A DNA stretch of 64,000 nt, taken from Dermacentor variabilis. Taxonomy: Eukaryota > Arthropoda > Arachnida > Ixodida > Ixodidae. The notes beneath the pieces were generated by a model that saw nothing but the letters and a program-made list of their open reading frames with translations, made no database searches and was not told where the DNA came from. Shown piece after piece: positions 23,801 to 37,200 of the stretch; the first letter of the stretch is position 1, and every line of letters begins with the position of its first letter. The stretch lies in contig NC_134570.1 in assembly GCF_050947875.1 (NCBI RefSeq), positions 241,048,584-241,112,583 of the forward strand, given 5' to 3'. The position numbers were made by a program, and so were the translations under genes.

Positions 23801-26800
23801 GATTTCCGCACGCGAGTCCTCACAGACACGCACACGATGGTGCAAATTGCGCACGTGCCCACCCACACGATGTCCGCACGCGCATCGTCACAGACACGCA
23901 CATGGTGGTGCAAATTGCGCACGTGCCCGCACAAACGATGTCCGCACGCGCGTCCTCACAGACACGCACATGGTGGTGCAAATTGCGCACGTGCCCACAC
24001 AAACGATGTCCGCACGCGAGTCCTCACAGTCACGCACACGATGTCCGCATGCGCGTCCTCACAGACAAGCACATGGTGGTGCAAATTGCGCACGTGCCCA
24101 CACAAACGATGTCCGCACGCGCGTCCTTACAGCACACGGTGGTGCAAATTGCGCACGTGCCCACAAAAACGATGTCCGCACGCGAGTCCTCACAGTCACA
24201 CACACGATGTCCGCATGCGCGTCCTCACAGACACGCACATGATGGTGCAAATTGCGCACGTGCCCACACAAACGATGTCCGCACGCGCGTCCTTACAGAC
24301 ACGCACACGGTGGTGCAAATTGCGCACGTTCCCACACAAACGATGTCCGCACGCGCGATCTCACAGACCCGCACACAGTGGTGCAAATTGCGCACGTGCC
24401 CACACAAACGATGTCCGCACGCGCGTCCTCACAGACACGCACACGGTGGTGCGAATTGCGCACGTGCCCACACAAACGATGTCCGCACGCGCGTCCTTAC
24501 AGCACACGGTGGTGCAAATTGCGCACGTGCCCACAAAAACGATGTCCGCACGCGAGTCCTCACAGTCACGCACACGATGTCCGCATGCGCATCCTCACAG
24601 ACACGCACATGGTGGTGCAAATTGCGCACGTGCCCACCCACACGATGTCCGCACGCGCGTCCTCACAGACACGCACAAGGTTGTGCAAATTGCGCACGTG
24701 CCCACACAAACCATGTCCGCACGCGCGTCCTCACAGACACGCACACGATGGTGCAAATTGCGCACGTGCCCACACAAACGATGTCCGCACGCGAGTCCTC
24801 ACAGACACGCACACGATGGTGCAAATTGCGCACGTGCCCACCCACACGATGTCCGCACGCGCATCGTCACAGACACGCACACGGTGGTGCAAATTGCGCA
24901 CGTGCCCACACAAACGATGTCCGCACGCGCGTCCTCACAGACACGCACATGGTGGTGCAAATTGCGCACGTGTCCACACAAATGATGTCCGCGCGCGAGT
25001 CCTCACAGTCACGCACACGATGTCCGCATGCGCGTCCTCACAGACACGCACATGGTGGTGCAAATTGCGCACGTGCCCACACAAACGATGTCCGCACGCG
25101 CGTCCTTACAGCACACGGTGGTGCAAATTGCGCACGTGCCCACAAAAACGATGTCCGCACGCGAGTCCTCACAGTCACACACATGGTGGTGCAAATTGCG
25201 CACGTGCCCACACAAACGATGTCCGCACGCGCGTCCTTACAGACACGCACACGGTGGTGCAAATTGCGCACGTGCCCACACAAACGATGTCCGCACGCGC
25301 GTCCTCACAGACACGCACACGGTGGTGCAAATTGCGCACGTGCCCACACAAACGTTGTCCGCACGCGCGTCCTCACAGACACGCACACGGTGGTGCGAAT
25401 TGCGCACGTGCCCACACAAACGATGTCCGCACGCGCGTCCTCACAGACACGCACACGGTGGTGCGAATTGCGCACGTGCCCACACAAACGATGTCCGCAC
25501 GCGAGTCCTCACAGACACGCACACGATGGTGCAAATTGCGCACGTGCCCACACAAACGATGTCCGCACGCGAGTCCTCACAGACACGCACACGGTGGTGC
25601 AAATTGCGCACGTGCCCACCCACACGATGTCCGCACGCGCGTCCTCACAGACACGCACACGGTGGTGCGAATTGCGCACGTGCCCACACAAACGATGTCC
25701 GCACGCGCGTCCTCACAGACACGCACACGGTGGTGCAAATTGCGCACATGCCCACACAAACGATGTCCACACGCGAGTCCTCACAGACACGCACACGATG
25801 GTGCAAATTGCGCACGTGCCCACACAAACGATGTCCGCACGCGAGTCCTCACAGACACGCACACGATGGTGCAAATTGCGCACGTGCCCACACAAACGAT
25901 GTCCGCACGCGAGTCCTCACAGACACGCACACGGTGGTGCAAATTGCGCACGTGCCCACCCACACGATGTCCGCACGCGCGTCCTCACAGACACGCACAT
26001 GGTGGTGCAAATTGCGCACGTGCCAACACAAACCATGTGCGCACGCGCGACCTCACAGACACGCACACGATGGTGCAAATTGCGCACGTGCCCACACAAA
26101 CGATGTCCACACGCGAGTCCTCACAGACACGCACACGATGGTGCAAATTGCGCACGTGCCCACCCACACGATGTCCGCACGCGCATGGTCACAGACACGC
26201 ACACGGTGGTGCAAATTGCGCACGTGCCCACACAAACGATGTCCGCACGCGCGTCCTCACAGACACGCACATGGTGGTGCAAATTGCGCACGTGCCCACA
26301 CAAACGATGTCCGCACGCGAGTCCTCACAGTCACGCACACGATGTCCGCATGCGCGTCCTCACAGACACGCACATGGTGGTGCAAATTGCGCACGTGCCC
26401 ACACAAACGATGTCCGCACGCGCGTCCTTACAGCACACGGTGGTGCAAATTGCGCACGTGCCCACAAAAACGATGTCCGCACGCGAGTCCTCACAGTCAC
26501 GCACACGATGTCCGCATGCGCGTCCTCACAGACACGCACATGGTGGTGCAAATTGCGCACGTGCCCACACAAACGATGTCCGCACGCGCGTCCTTACAGA
26601 CACGCACACGGTGGTGCAAATTGCGCACGTGCCCACACAAACGATGTCCGCACGCGCGTCCTCACAGTCACGCACACGATGGTGCAAATTGCGCACGTGC
26701 CCACCCACACGATGTCCGCACGCGCGTCCTCACAGACACGCACACGATGGTGCGAATTGCGCATGTGCCCACCCACACGATGTCCGCACGCGCGTCCTCA

Positions 26801-26975
26801 CAGACACGCACACGATGGTGCAAATTGCGCACGTGCCCACACAAATGATTTCCGCACGCGAGTCCTCACAGACACGCACACGATGGTGCAAATTGCGCAC
26901 GTGCCCACCCACACGATGTCCGCACGCGCGTCCTCACAGACACGCACATGGTGGTGCAAATTGCGCACGTGCCCA
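20880..26975 (+). repeat. 3,046-bp segment, two adjacent copies
   Basis: The order of monomer variants from about 20880 to 23925 is repeated at about 23926 to 26975 with a constant offset of 3,046 bp. Every sampled marker between about 21010 and 23935 recurs at +3,046, including ACAAGCACATGGTGG, CCTTACAGCACACGG, AAATGATGTCCGCGCGCG and GCGCATGGTCACAG. Scattered single-base differences remain. This is the largest adjacent duplication seen in the array. Confidence 0.85.
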
Positions 26976-29499
26976 CACAAACGATGTCCGCACGCGAGTC
27001 CTCAAACACACGCACACGATGGTGCAAATTGCGCACGTGCCCACCCACACGATGTCCGCACGCGCGTCCTCACAGACACGCACATGGTGGTGCAAATTGC
27101 GCACGTGCCCACACAAACGATGTCCGCACGCGCGTACTCAGACACGCACACGATGGTGCGAATTGCGCGCGTGCCCACACAAACGATGTCCGCACGCGCG
27201 TCCTCACAGACACGCACACGGTGGTGCGAATTGCGCACGTGCCCACCCACACGATGTCCGCACGCGCGTCCTCACAGACAAGCACACGGTGGTGCAAATT
27301 GCGCACGTGCCCACACAAACGATGTCCGCACGCGCGTCCTCACAGTCACGCACACCGTGGTGCAAATTGCGCACGTGCCCACCCACACGATGTCCGCACG
27401 CGCGACCTCACAGACACGCACACGGTGGTGCAAATTGCGCAGGTGCCCACACAAACGATGTCCGCACGCGCGTCCTCACAGACACGCACACGGTGGTGCA
27501 AATTGCGCACGTGCCCACACAAACGATGTCCGCACGCGCGTCCTCACAGACACGCACACGGTGGTGCGAATTGCGCACGTGCCCACCCACACGATGTCCG
27601 CACGCGCGTCCTCACAGACACGCACACGGTGGTGCAAATTGCGCACGTGCCCGCACAAACGATGTCCGCACGCGCGTCCTCACAGTCACGCACACGGTGG
27701 TGCAAATTGCGCACGTGCGCACCCACACGATGTCCGCACGCGCGACCTCACAGACACGCACACGGTGGTGGAAATTGCGCACGTGCCCACACAAACGATG
27801 TCCGCACGCGCGTCCTCACAGACACGCACACGGTGGTGCAAATTGCGCACGTGCCCACACAAACGATGTCCGCACGCGCGTCCTCACAGACACGCACACG
27901 GTGGTGCGAATTGCGCACGTGCCCACACAAACGATGTCCGCACGCGCGTCCTCACAGACACGCACACGGTGGTGCGAATTCCGCACGTGCCCACCCACAC
28001 GATGTCCGCACGCGCGTCCTCACAGACACGCACACGGTGGTGCAAATTGCGCACGTGCCCACACAAACGATGTCCGCACGCGCGTCCTCACAGTCACGCA
28101 CACGGTGGTGCAAATTGCGCACGTGCCCACCCACACGATGTCCGCACGCGCGTCCTCACAGACACGCACACGGTGGTGCAAATTGCGCACGTGCCCACAC
28201 AAACGATGTCCGCACGCGCGTCCTCACAGACACGCACACGGTGGTGCAAATTGCGCACGTGCCCACACAAACGATGTCCGCACGCGCCTCCTCACAGACA
28301 CGCACAAGGTGGTGCGAATTGCGCACGTGCCCACACAAACGATGTCCGCACGCGCGTCCTCACAGACACGCACACGGTGGTGCGAATTGCGCACGTACCC
28401 ACCCACACGATGTCCGCACGCGCGTCCTCACAGTCACGCACACGGTGGTGCAAATTGCGCACGTGCCCACCCACACGATGTCCGCACGCGCGTCCTCGCA
28501 GACACGCACACGGTGGTGCAAATTGCGCACGTGCCCACCCACACGATGTCCGCACGCGCGTCCTCACAGACACGCACACGGTGGTGCAAATTGCGCACGT
28601 GCCCACGCAAACGATGTCCGCACGCGCGTCCTCACAGACACGCACACGATGGTGCAAATTGCGCACGTGCCCACACAAACGATGTCCGCACGCGCGTCCT
28701 CACAGACACGCACAAGGTGGTGCGAATTGCGCACGTGCCCACACAAACGATGTCCGCACGCGCGTCATCACAGTCACGCACACGATGGTGCAAATTGCGC
28801 ACGTGCCCACCCACACGATGTCCGCACGCGCGTCCTCAAAGACACGCACACGGTGGTGCAAATTGCGCACGTGCCCACACAAACGATGTCTGCACGCGCG
28901 TCCTGACAGACACGCACACGGTGGTGCAAATTGCGGACGTGCCCACACAAACGATGTCCCTACGCGCGTCCTCACAGACACGCACACGGTGGTGCAAATT
29001 GCACACGTGCCCACACAAACGATGTCTGCACGCGCGTCCTGACAGACACGCACACGGTGGTGCAAATTGCGCACGTGCCCACCCACACGATGTCCGCACG
29101 CGCGTCCTCACAGACACGCACACGGTGGTGCAAATTGCGCACGTGCCCACACAAAGGATGTCGGCACGCGCGTCCTCACAGACACGCACACGGTGGTGCG
29201 AATTGCGCACGTGCCCACCCACACGATGTCCGCACGCGCGTCCTCACAGTCACGCACACGATGGTGCAAATTGCGCACGTGCCCACCCACACGATGTCTG
29301 CACGCGCGTCCTCACAGACACGCACACGGTGGTGCAAATTGCGCACGTGCCCACACAAACGATATCTGCACGCGCGTCCTGACAGACACGCACACGGTGG
29401 TGCAAATTGTACATGTGCCCACCCACACGATGTCCGCACGCGCGTCCTCACAGACACGCACACGGTGGTGCAAATTGCGCACGTGCCCACACAAACGAT

Positions 29500-30600
29500 G
29501 TCCGCACGCGCGTCGTCACAGTCACGAACACGATGGTGCGAATTGCGCACGTGCCCACCCACACGATGTCCTAGCGCGCGTCCTCACAGACACGCACACG
29601 GTGGTGCAAATTGCGCACGTGCCCACACAAACGATGTCCGCACGCGCGTCCTTACAGACACGCACACGATGGTGCAAATTGCGCACGTGCCCACACAAAC
29701 GATGTCCGCACGCGGGTCCTCACAGACACGCACACGATGGTGCAAATTGCGCACGTGCCCACCCACACGATGTCCGCACGCGCGTCCTCACAGACACGCA
29801 CACGATGGTGCAAATTGCGCACGTGCCCACCCACACGATGTCCGCACGCGCGTCCTCACAGACACGCACACGGTGGTGCAAATTGCGCACGTGCCCACGC
29901 AAACGATGTCCGCACGCGCGTCCTCACAGACACGCACATGGTGGTGCAAATTGCGCACGTGCCCACACAAACGATGTCCGCACGCGCGTACTCACAGACA
30001 CGCACACGGTGGTGCAAATGCGCACGTGCCCACACAAACGATGTCCGCACGCGCGTCCTCACAGTCACGCACACGATGGTGCAAATTGCGCACGTGCCCA
30101 CCCACACGATGTCCGCACGCGCGTCCTCACAGACACGCACACGGTGGTGCAAATTGCGCACGTGCCCACACAAACGATGTCCGCACGCGCGTCCTCACAG
30201 ACACGCACACGGTGGTGCAAATTGCGCACGTGCCCACACAAACGATGTCCGCACGCGCGTCCGCACAGACACGCACACGATGGTGCGAATTGCGCACGTG
30301 CCCACCCACACGATGTCCGCACGCGCGTCCTCACAGTCACGCACACGGTGGTGCAAATTGCGCACGTGCCCACCCACACGATGTCCGCACGCGCGTCCTC
30401 ACAGACACGCACACGATGGTGCAAATTGCGCACGTGCCCACCCACACGATGTCCGCACGCGCGTCCTCACAGACACGTACACGGTGGTGCAAATTGCGCA
30501 CGTGCCCACGCAAACGATGTCCGCACGCGCGTCCTCACAGACACACACACGATGGTGCAAATTGCGCACGTGCCCACCCACACGATGTCCGCACGCGCGT
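29500..30600 (+). repeat. 1.1-kb block duplicated 7,680 bp downstream
   Basis: Monomer order around 29584-30600, including the one-base-short monomer GGTGCAAATGCGCACG near 30017, matches 37264-38280 at a constant offset of 7,680 bp. A related copy starts near 35920. Offsets of 1,767 and 1,903 bp link the copies on the right. Confidence 0.7.
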
Positions 30601-31149
30601 CCTCACAGACACGCACACGATAGTGCAAATTGCGCACGTGCCCACCCACACGATGTCCCCACGCGCGTCCTCACAGACACGCACACGGTGGTGCAAATTG
30701 CGCACGTGCCCACACAAACGATGTCCGCACGTGCGTCCTCACAGACACGCACATGGTGGTGCAAATTGCGCACGTGCCCACACAAACGATGTCCGCACGC
30801 GCGTCCTCATAGACACGCACACGATGGTGCACATTGCGCACGTGTCCACACAAACTATGGGCGCACGCGAGTCCTCACAGACACGCACACGATGGTGCAA
30901 ATTGCGCACGTGCCCACCCACACGATGTCCGCGCGCGCGTCCTCACAGACACGCACACGGTGGTGCAAATTGCGCACGTGCCCACACAAACGATGTCCGC
31001 ACGCGCGTCCTCACAGACACGCACACGATGGTGCAAATTGCGCACGTGCCCACCCACACGATGTCCGCACGCGCCTCCTCACAGACACGCACATGGTGGT
31101 GCAAATTGCGCACGTGCCCACACAAACCATGTCCGCACGCGCGTCCTCA

Positions 31150-34100
31150 CAGACACGCACACGATTGGTCAAATTGCGCACGTGCCCACACAAACGATGT
31201 CCGCACGCGAGTCCTCACAGACACGCACACGATAGTGCAAATTGCGCACGTGCCCACCCACACGATGTCCCCACGCGCGTCCTCACAGACACGCACACGG
31301 TGGTGCAAATTGCGTACGTGCCCACACAAACGATGTCCGCACGTGCGTCCTCACAGACACGCACATGGTGGTGCAAATTGCGCACGTGCCCACACAAACG
31401 ATGTCCGCACGCGAGTCCTCGCAGTCACGCACACGATGGTGCAAACTGCGCACGTGCCCACGCACACGATGTCCGCATGCGCGTCCTCACAGACACGCAC
31501 ATGGTGGTGCAAATTGCGCACGTGCCCACACAAACGATGTCCGCACGCGCGTCCTCACAGACAAGCACACGGTGGTGCAAATTGCGCACGTGCCCACACA
31601 AACGATGTCCGCACGCGTGTCCTCACAGACACGCACACGGTGGTGCAAATTGCGCATGTGCACACACAAACGATGTCCGCACGCGCGGCCTCACAGACAC
31701 GCACACGATGGTGCAAATTGCGCACCTGCCCACCCACACGATGTCCGCACGCGCGTCCTCACAGACACGCACACGGTGGTGCAAATTGCGCATGTGCCCA
31801 CACAAACGATGTCCGCACGTGCGTCCTCACAGACACGCACACGGTGGTGCAAATTGCGCACATGCCCACGCAAACGATGTCCGCACGCGAGTCCTCACAG
31901 ACACGCACACGATGGTGCAAATTGCGCACGTGCCCACACAAACGATGTCCGCACGCGAGTCCTCACAGACACGTACACGATGGTGCAAATTGCGCACGTG
32001 CCCACCCACACGATGTCCGCACGCGCGTCCTCACAGACACGCACACGGTGGTGCAAATTGCGCACGTGCCCACACAAACGATGTCCGCACGCGTGGCCTC
32101 ACAGACACGCACACGATGGTGCAAATTGCGCACCTGCCCACCCACACGATGTCCGCACGCGCGTCCTCACAGACACGCACACGGTGGTGCAAATTGCGCA
32201 TGTGCCCACACAAACGATGTCCGCACGCGCGTCCTCACAGACACGCACACGGTGGTGCAAACTGCGCACGTGCCCAAACAAACGATGTCCGCACGCGGGT
32301 CCTCACAGACACGCGCACGGTGGTCCAAATTGCGCACGTGCCCACACAAACGATGTCCGCACGCGAGTCCTCACAGACACGCACACGATGGTGCAAATTG
32401 CGCACGTGCCCACACAAACGATGTCCGCACGCGAGTCCTCACAGACACGCACACGATGGTGCAAATTGCGCACGTGCCCACACAAACGATGTCCGCACGC
32501 GAGTCCTCACAGACACGCACACGATGGTGCAAATTGCGCACGTGCCCACCCACACGATGTCCGCACGCGCGTCCTCACAGACACGCACATGGTGGTGCAA
32601 ATTGCGCACGTGCCCACACAAACGATGTCCGCACGCGCGTACTCACAGACACGCACACGGTGGTGCAAATTGCGCACGTGCCCACCCACACGATGTCCGC
32701 ACGCGCGTCCTCAAAGACACGCACACGGTGGTGGAAATTGCGCACGTGCCCACATAAACGATGTCCGCACGCGCGTCCTCACAGAGACGCACATGGTGGT
32801 GCAAATTGCGCACGTGCCCACACAAACGATGTCCGCACGCGCGTCCTCACAGACAAGCACACGGTAGTGCAAATTGCGCACGTGCCCACACAAACGATGT
32901 CCGCACGCGTGTCCTCACAGACACGCACACGGTGGTGCAAATTGCGCATGTGCCCACACAAACGATGTCCGCACGTGCGTCCTCACAGACACGCACACGG
33001 TGGTGCAAATTGCGCACGTGCCCACACAAACCATGTCCGCACGCGCGTCCTCACAGACACGCACACGATGGTGCAAATTGCGCACGTGCCCACACAAACG
33101 ATGTCCGCACGCGAGTCCTCACAGACACGCACACGATAGTGCAAATTGCGCACGTGCCCACCCACACGATGTCCCCACGCGCGTCCTCACAGACACGCAC
33201 ACGGTGGTGCAAATTGCGCACGTGCCCACACAAACGATGTCCGCACGTGCGTCCTCACAGACACGCACATGGTGGTGCAAATTGCGCACGTGCCCACACA
33301 AACGATGTCCGCACGCGAGTCCTCACAGACACGCACACGATAGTGCAAATTGCGCACGTGCCCACCCACACGATGTCCGCACGCGCGTCCTCACAGACAC
33401 GCACACGGTGGTGCAAATTGCGCACGTGCCCACACAAACGATGTCCGCACGCGCGTCCTCACAGACACGCACACGATGGTGCAAATTGCGCACGTGCCCA
33501 CCCACACGATGTCCGCACGCGCGTCCTCACAGACACGCACATGGTGGTGCAAATTGCGCACGTGCCCACACAAACCATGTCCGCACGCGCGTCCTCACAG
33601 ACACGCACACGATGGTGCAAATTGCGCACGTGCCCACACAAACGATGTCCGCACGCGAGTCCTCACAGACACGCACACGATAGTGCAAATTGCGCACGTG
33701 CCCACCCACACGATGTCCCCACGCGCGTCCTCACAGACACGCACACGGTGGTGCAAATTGCGCACGTGCCCACACAAACGATGTCCGCACGTGCGTCCTC
33801 ACAGACACGCACATGGTGGTGCAAATTGCGCACGTGCCCACACAAACTATGTCCGCACGCGAGTCCTCACAGTCACGCACACGATGGTGCAAACTGCGCA
33901 CGTGCCCACGCACACGATGTCCGCATGCGCGTCCTCACAGACACGCACATGGTGGTGCAAATTGCGCACGTGCCCACACAAACGATGTCCGCACGCGCGT
34001 CCTCACAGACAAGCACACGGTGGTGCAAATTGCGCACGTGCCCACACAAACGATGTCCGCACGCGTGTCCTCACAGACACGCACACGGTGGTGCAAATTG

Positions 34101-34250
34101 CGCATGTGCCCACACAAACGATGTCCGCACGCGCGGCCTCACAGACACGCACACGATGGTGCAAATTGCGCACCTGCCCACCCACACGATGTCCGCACGC
34201 GCGTCCTCACAGACACGCACACGGTGGTGCAAATTGCGCATGTGCCCACA
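31150..34250 (+). repeat. Pair of blocks offset by 2,448 bp (36 monomers)
   Basis: The variant order from about 31150 to 31790 recurs from about 33595 to 34250, offset 2,448 bp. Markers are CACGATAGTGC, ATGTCCCCACGCG, GTCCGCACGTGCGTCC, CAAACTGCGCACGTGCCCACGC and GCGCGGCCTCACAG. Confidence 0.75.
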
Positions 34251-37200
34251 CAAACGATGTCCGCACGTGCGTCCTCACAGACACGCACACGGTGGTGCAA
34301 ATTGCGCACGTGCCCACCCACACGATGTCCGCGTGCGTCCTCACAGACACGCACACGGTGGTGCAAATTGCGCACGTGCCCACACAAACGATGTCCGCAC
34401 GCGTGGCCTCACAGACACGCACGCGATGGTGCAAATTGCGCACCTGCCCACCCACACGATGTCCGCACGCGCGTCCTCACAGACACGCACACGGTGGTGC
34501 AAATTGCGCATGTGCCCACACAAACGATGTCCGCACGAGCGTCCTCACAGACACGCACACGGTGGTGCAAACTGCGCATGTGCCCAAACAAACGATGTCC
34601 GCACGCGCGTCCTCACAGACACGCGCACGGTGGTGCAAATTGCGCACGTGCCCACACAAACGATGTCCGCACGCGAGTCCTCACAGACACGCACACGATG
34701 GTGCAAATTGCGCACGTGCCCACACAAACGATGTCCGCACGCGAGTCCTCACAGACACGCACACGATGGTGCAAATTGCGCACGTGCCTACACAAATGAT
34801 GTCCGCACGCGAGTCCTCACAGACACGCACACGATGGTGCAAATTGCGCACGTGCCCACCCACACGATGTCCGCACGCGCGTCCTCACAGACACGCACAT
34901 GGTGGTGCAAATTGCGCACGTGCCCACACAAACGATGTCCGCACGCGCGTACTCACAGACACGCACACGGTGGTGCAAATTGCGCACGTGCCCACACAAA
35001 CGATGTCCGCACGCGCGTCCTCACAGACACGCACACGGTGGTGCAAATTGCGCACGTGCCCACACAAACGATGTCCGCACGCGCGTCCTCACAGACACGC
35101 ACACGGTGGTGCAAATTGCGCACGTGCCCACACAAACGATGTCCGCACGCGCGTCCTCACAGACACGCACACGGTGGTGCGAATTGCGCACGTGCCCACA
35201 CAAACGATGTCCGCACGCGCGTCCTCACAGACACGCACACGGTGGTGCAAATTGCGCACGTGCCCACCCACACGATGTCCGCACGCGCGTCCTCACAGAC
35301 ACGCACACGGTCGTCCAAATTGCGCACGTGCCCACACAAACGATGTCCGCACGCGCGTCCTCACAGACACGCACACGGTGGTGCGAATTGCGCACCTGCC
35401 CACACAAACGATGTCCGCACGCGCGTCCTCACAGACACACACACGGTGGTGCGAATTGCGCACGTGCCCACACAAACGATGTCCGCACGCGCGTCCTCAC
35501 AGTCACGCACACGATGGTGCAAATTGCGCACGTGCCCACCCACACGATGTCCGCACGCGCGTCCTCACAGACACGCACACGGTGGTGCAAATAGCGCACG
35601 TGCCCACCCACACGATGTCCGCACGCGCGGCCTCACAGACACGCACACGGTGGTGCAAATTGCCCACGTGCCTACACAAACGATGTCCGCACGCGCGTCC
35701 TCACAGACACGCACATGGTGGTGCAAATTGCGCACGTGCCCACACAAACGATGTCCGCACGCGCGTCCTCACAGTCACGAACACGATGGTGCGAATTGCG
35801 CACGTGCCCACCCACACGATGTCCGCACGCGCGTCCTCACAGACACGCACATGGTGGTGCAAATTGCGCACGTGCCCACACAAACGATGTGCGCACGCGC
35901 GTACTCACAGACACGCACACGGTGGTGCAAATGCGCACGTGCCCACACAAACGATGTCCGCACGCGCGTCCTCACAGTCACGCACACGATGGTGCAAATT
36001 GCGCACGTGCCCACCCACACGATGTCCGCACGCGCGTCCTCACAGACACGCACACGGTGGTGCAAATTGCGCACGTGCCCACACAAACGATGTCCGCACG
36101 CGCGTCCTCACAGACACGCACACGGTGGTGCAAATTGCGCACGTGCCCACACAAACGATGTCCGCACGCGCGTCCGCACAGACACGCACACGATGGTGCG
36201 AATTGCGCACGTGCCCACCCACACGATGCCCGCACGCGCGTCCTCACAGTCACGCACACGGTGGTGCAAATTGCGCACGTGCCCACGCAAACGATGTCCG
36301 CACGCGCGTCCTCACAGACACGCACACGATGGTGCAAATTGCGCACGTGCCCACCCACACGATGTCCGCACGCGCGTCCTCACAGACACGCACACGAAGG
36401 TGCGAATTGCGCATGTGCCCACCCACACGATGTCCGCACGCGCGTCCTCAAAGACACGCACACGGTGGTGCAAATTGCGCACGTGCCCACATAAACGATG
36501 TCCGCACGCGCGTCCTCATAGACACGCACACGATGGTGCACATTGCGCACGTGCCCACACAAACTATGGGCGCACGCGAGTCCTCACAGACACGCACACG
36601 ATGGTGCAAATTGCGCACGTGCCCACCCACACGATGTCCGCACGCGCGTCCTCACAGACACGCACACGGTGGTGCAAATTGCGCACGTGCCCACCCACAC
36701 GATGTCCGCACGCGCGTCCTCACAGACACGCACACGGTCGTCCAAATTGCGCACGTGCCCACACAAACGATGTCCGCACGCGCGTCCTCACAGACACGCA
36801 CACGGTGGTGCGAATTGCGCACGTGCCCACACAAACGATGTCCGCACGCGCGTCCTCACAGACACGCACACGGTGGTGCGAATTGCGCACGTGCCCACAC
36901 AAACGATGTCCGCACGCGCGTCCTCACAGTCACGCACACGATGGTGCAAATTGCGCACGTGCCCACCCACACGATGTCCGCACGCGCGTCCTCACAGACA
37001 CGCACACGGTGGTGCAAATTGCGCACGTGCCCACCCACACGATGTCCGCACGCGCGGCCTCACAGACACGCACACGGTGGTGCAAATTGCCCACGTGCCC
37101 ACACAAACGATGTCCGCACGCGCGTCCTCACAGACACGCACATGGTGGTGCAAATTGCGCACGTGCCCACACAAACGATGTCCGCACGCGCGTCCTCACA

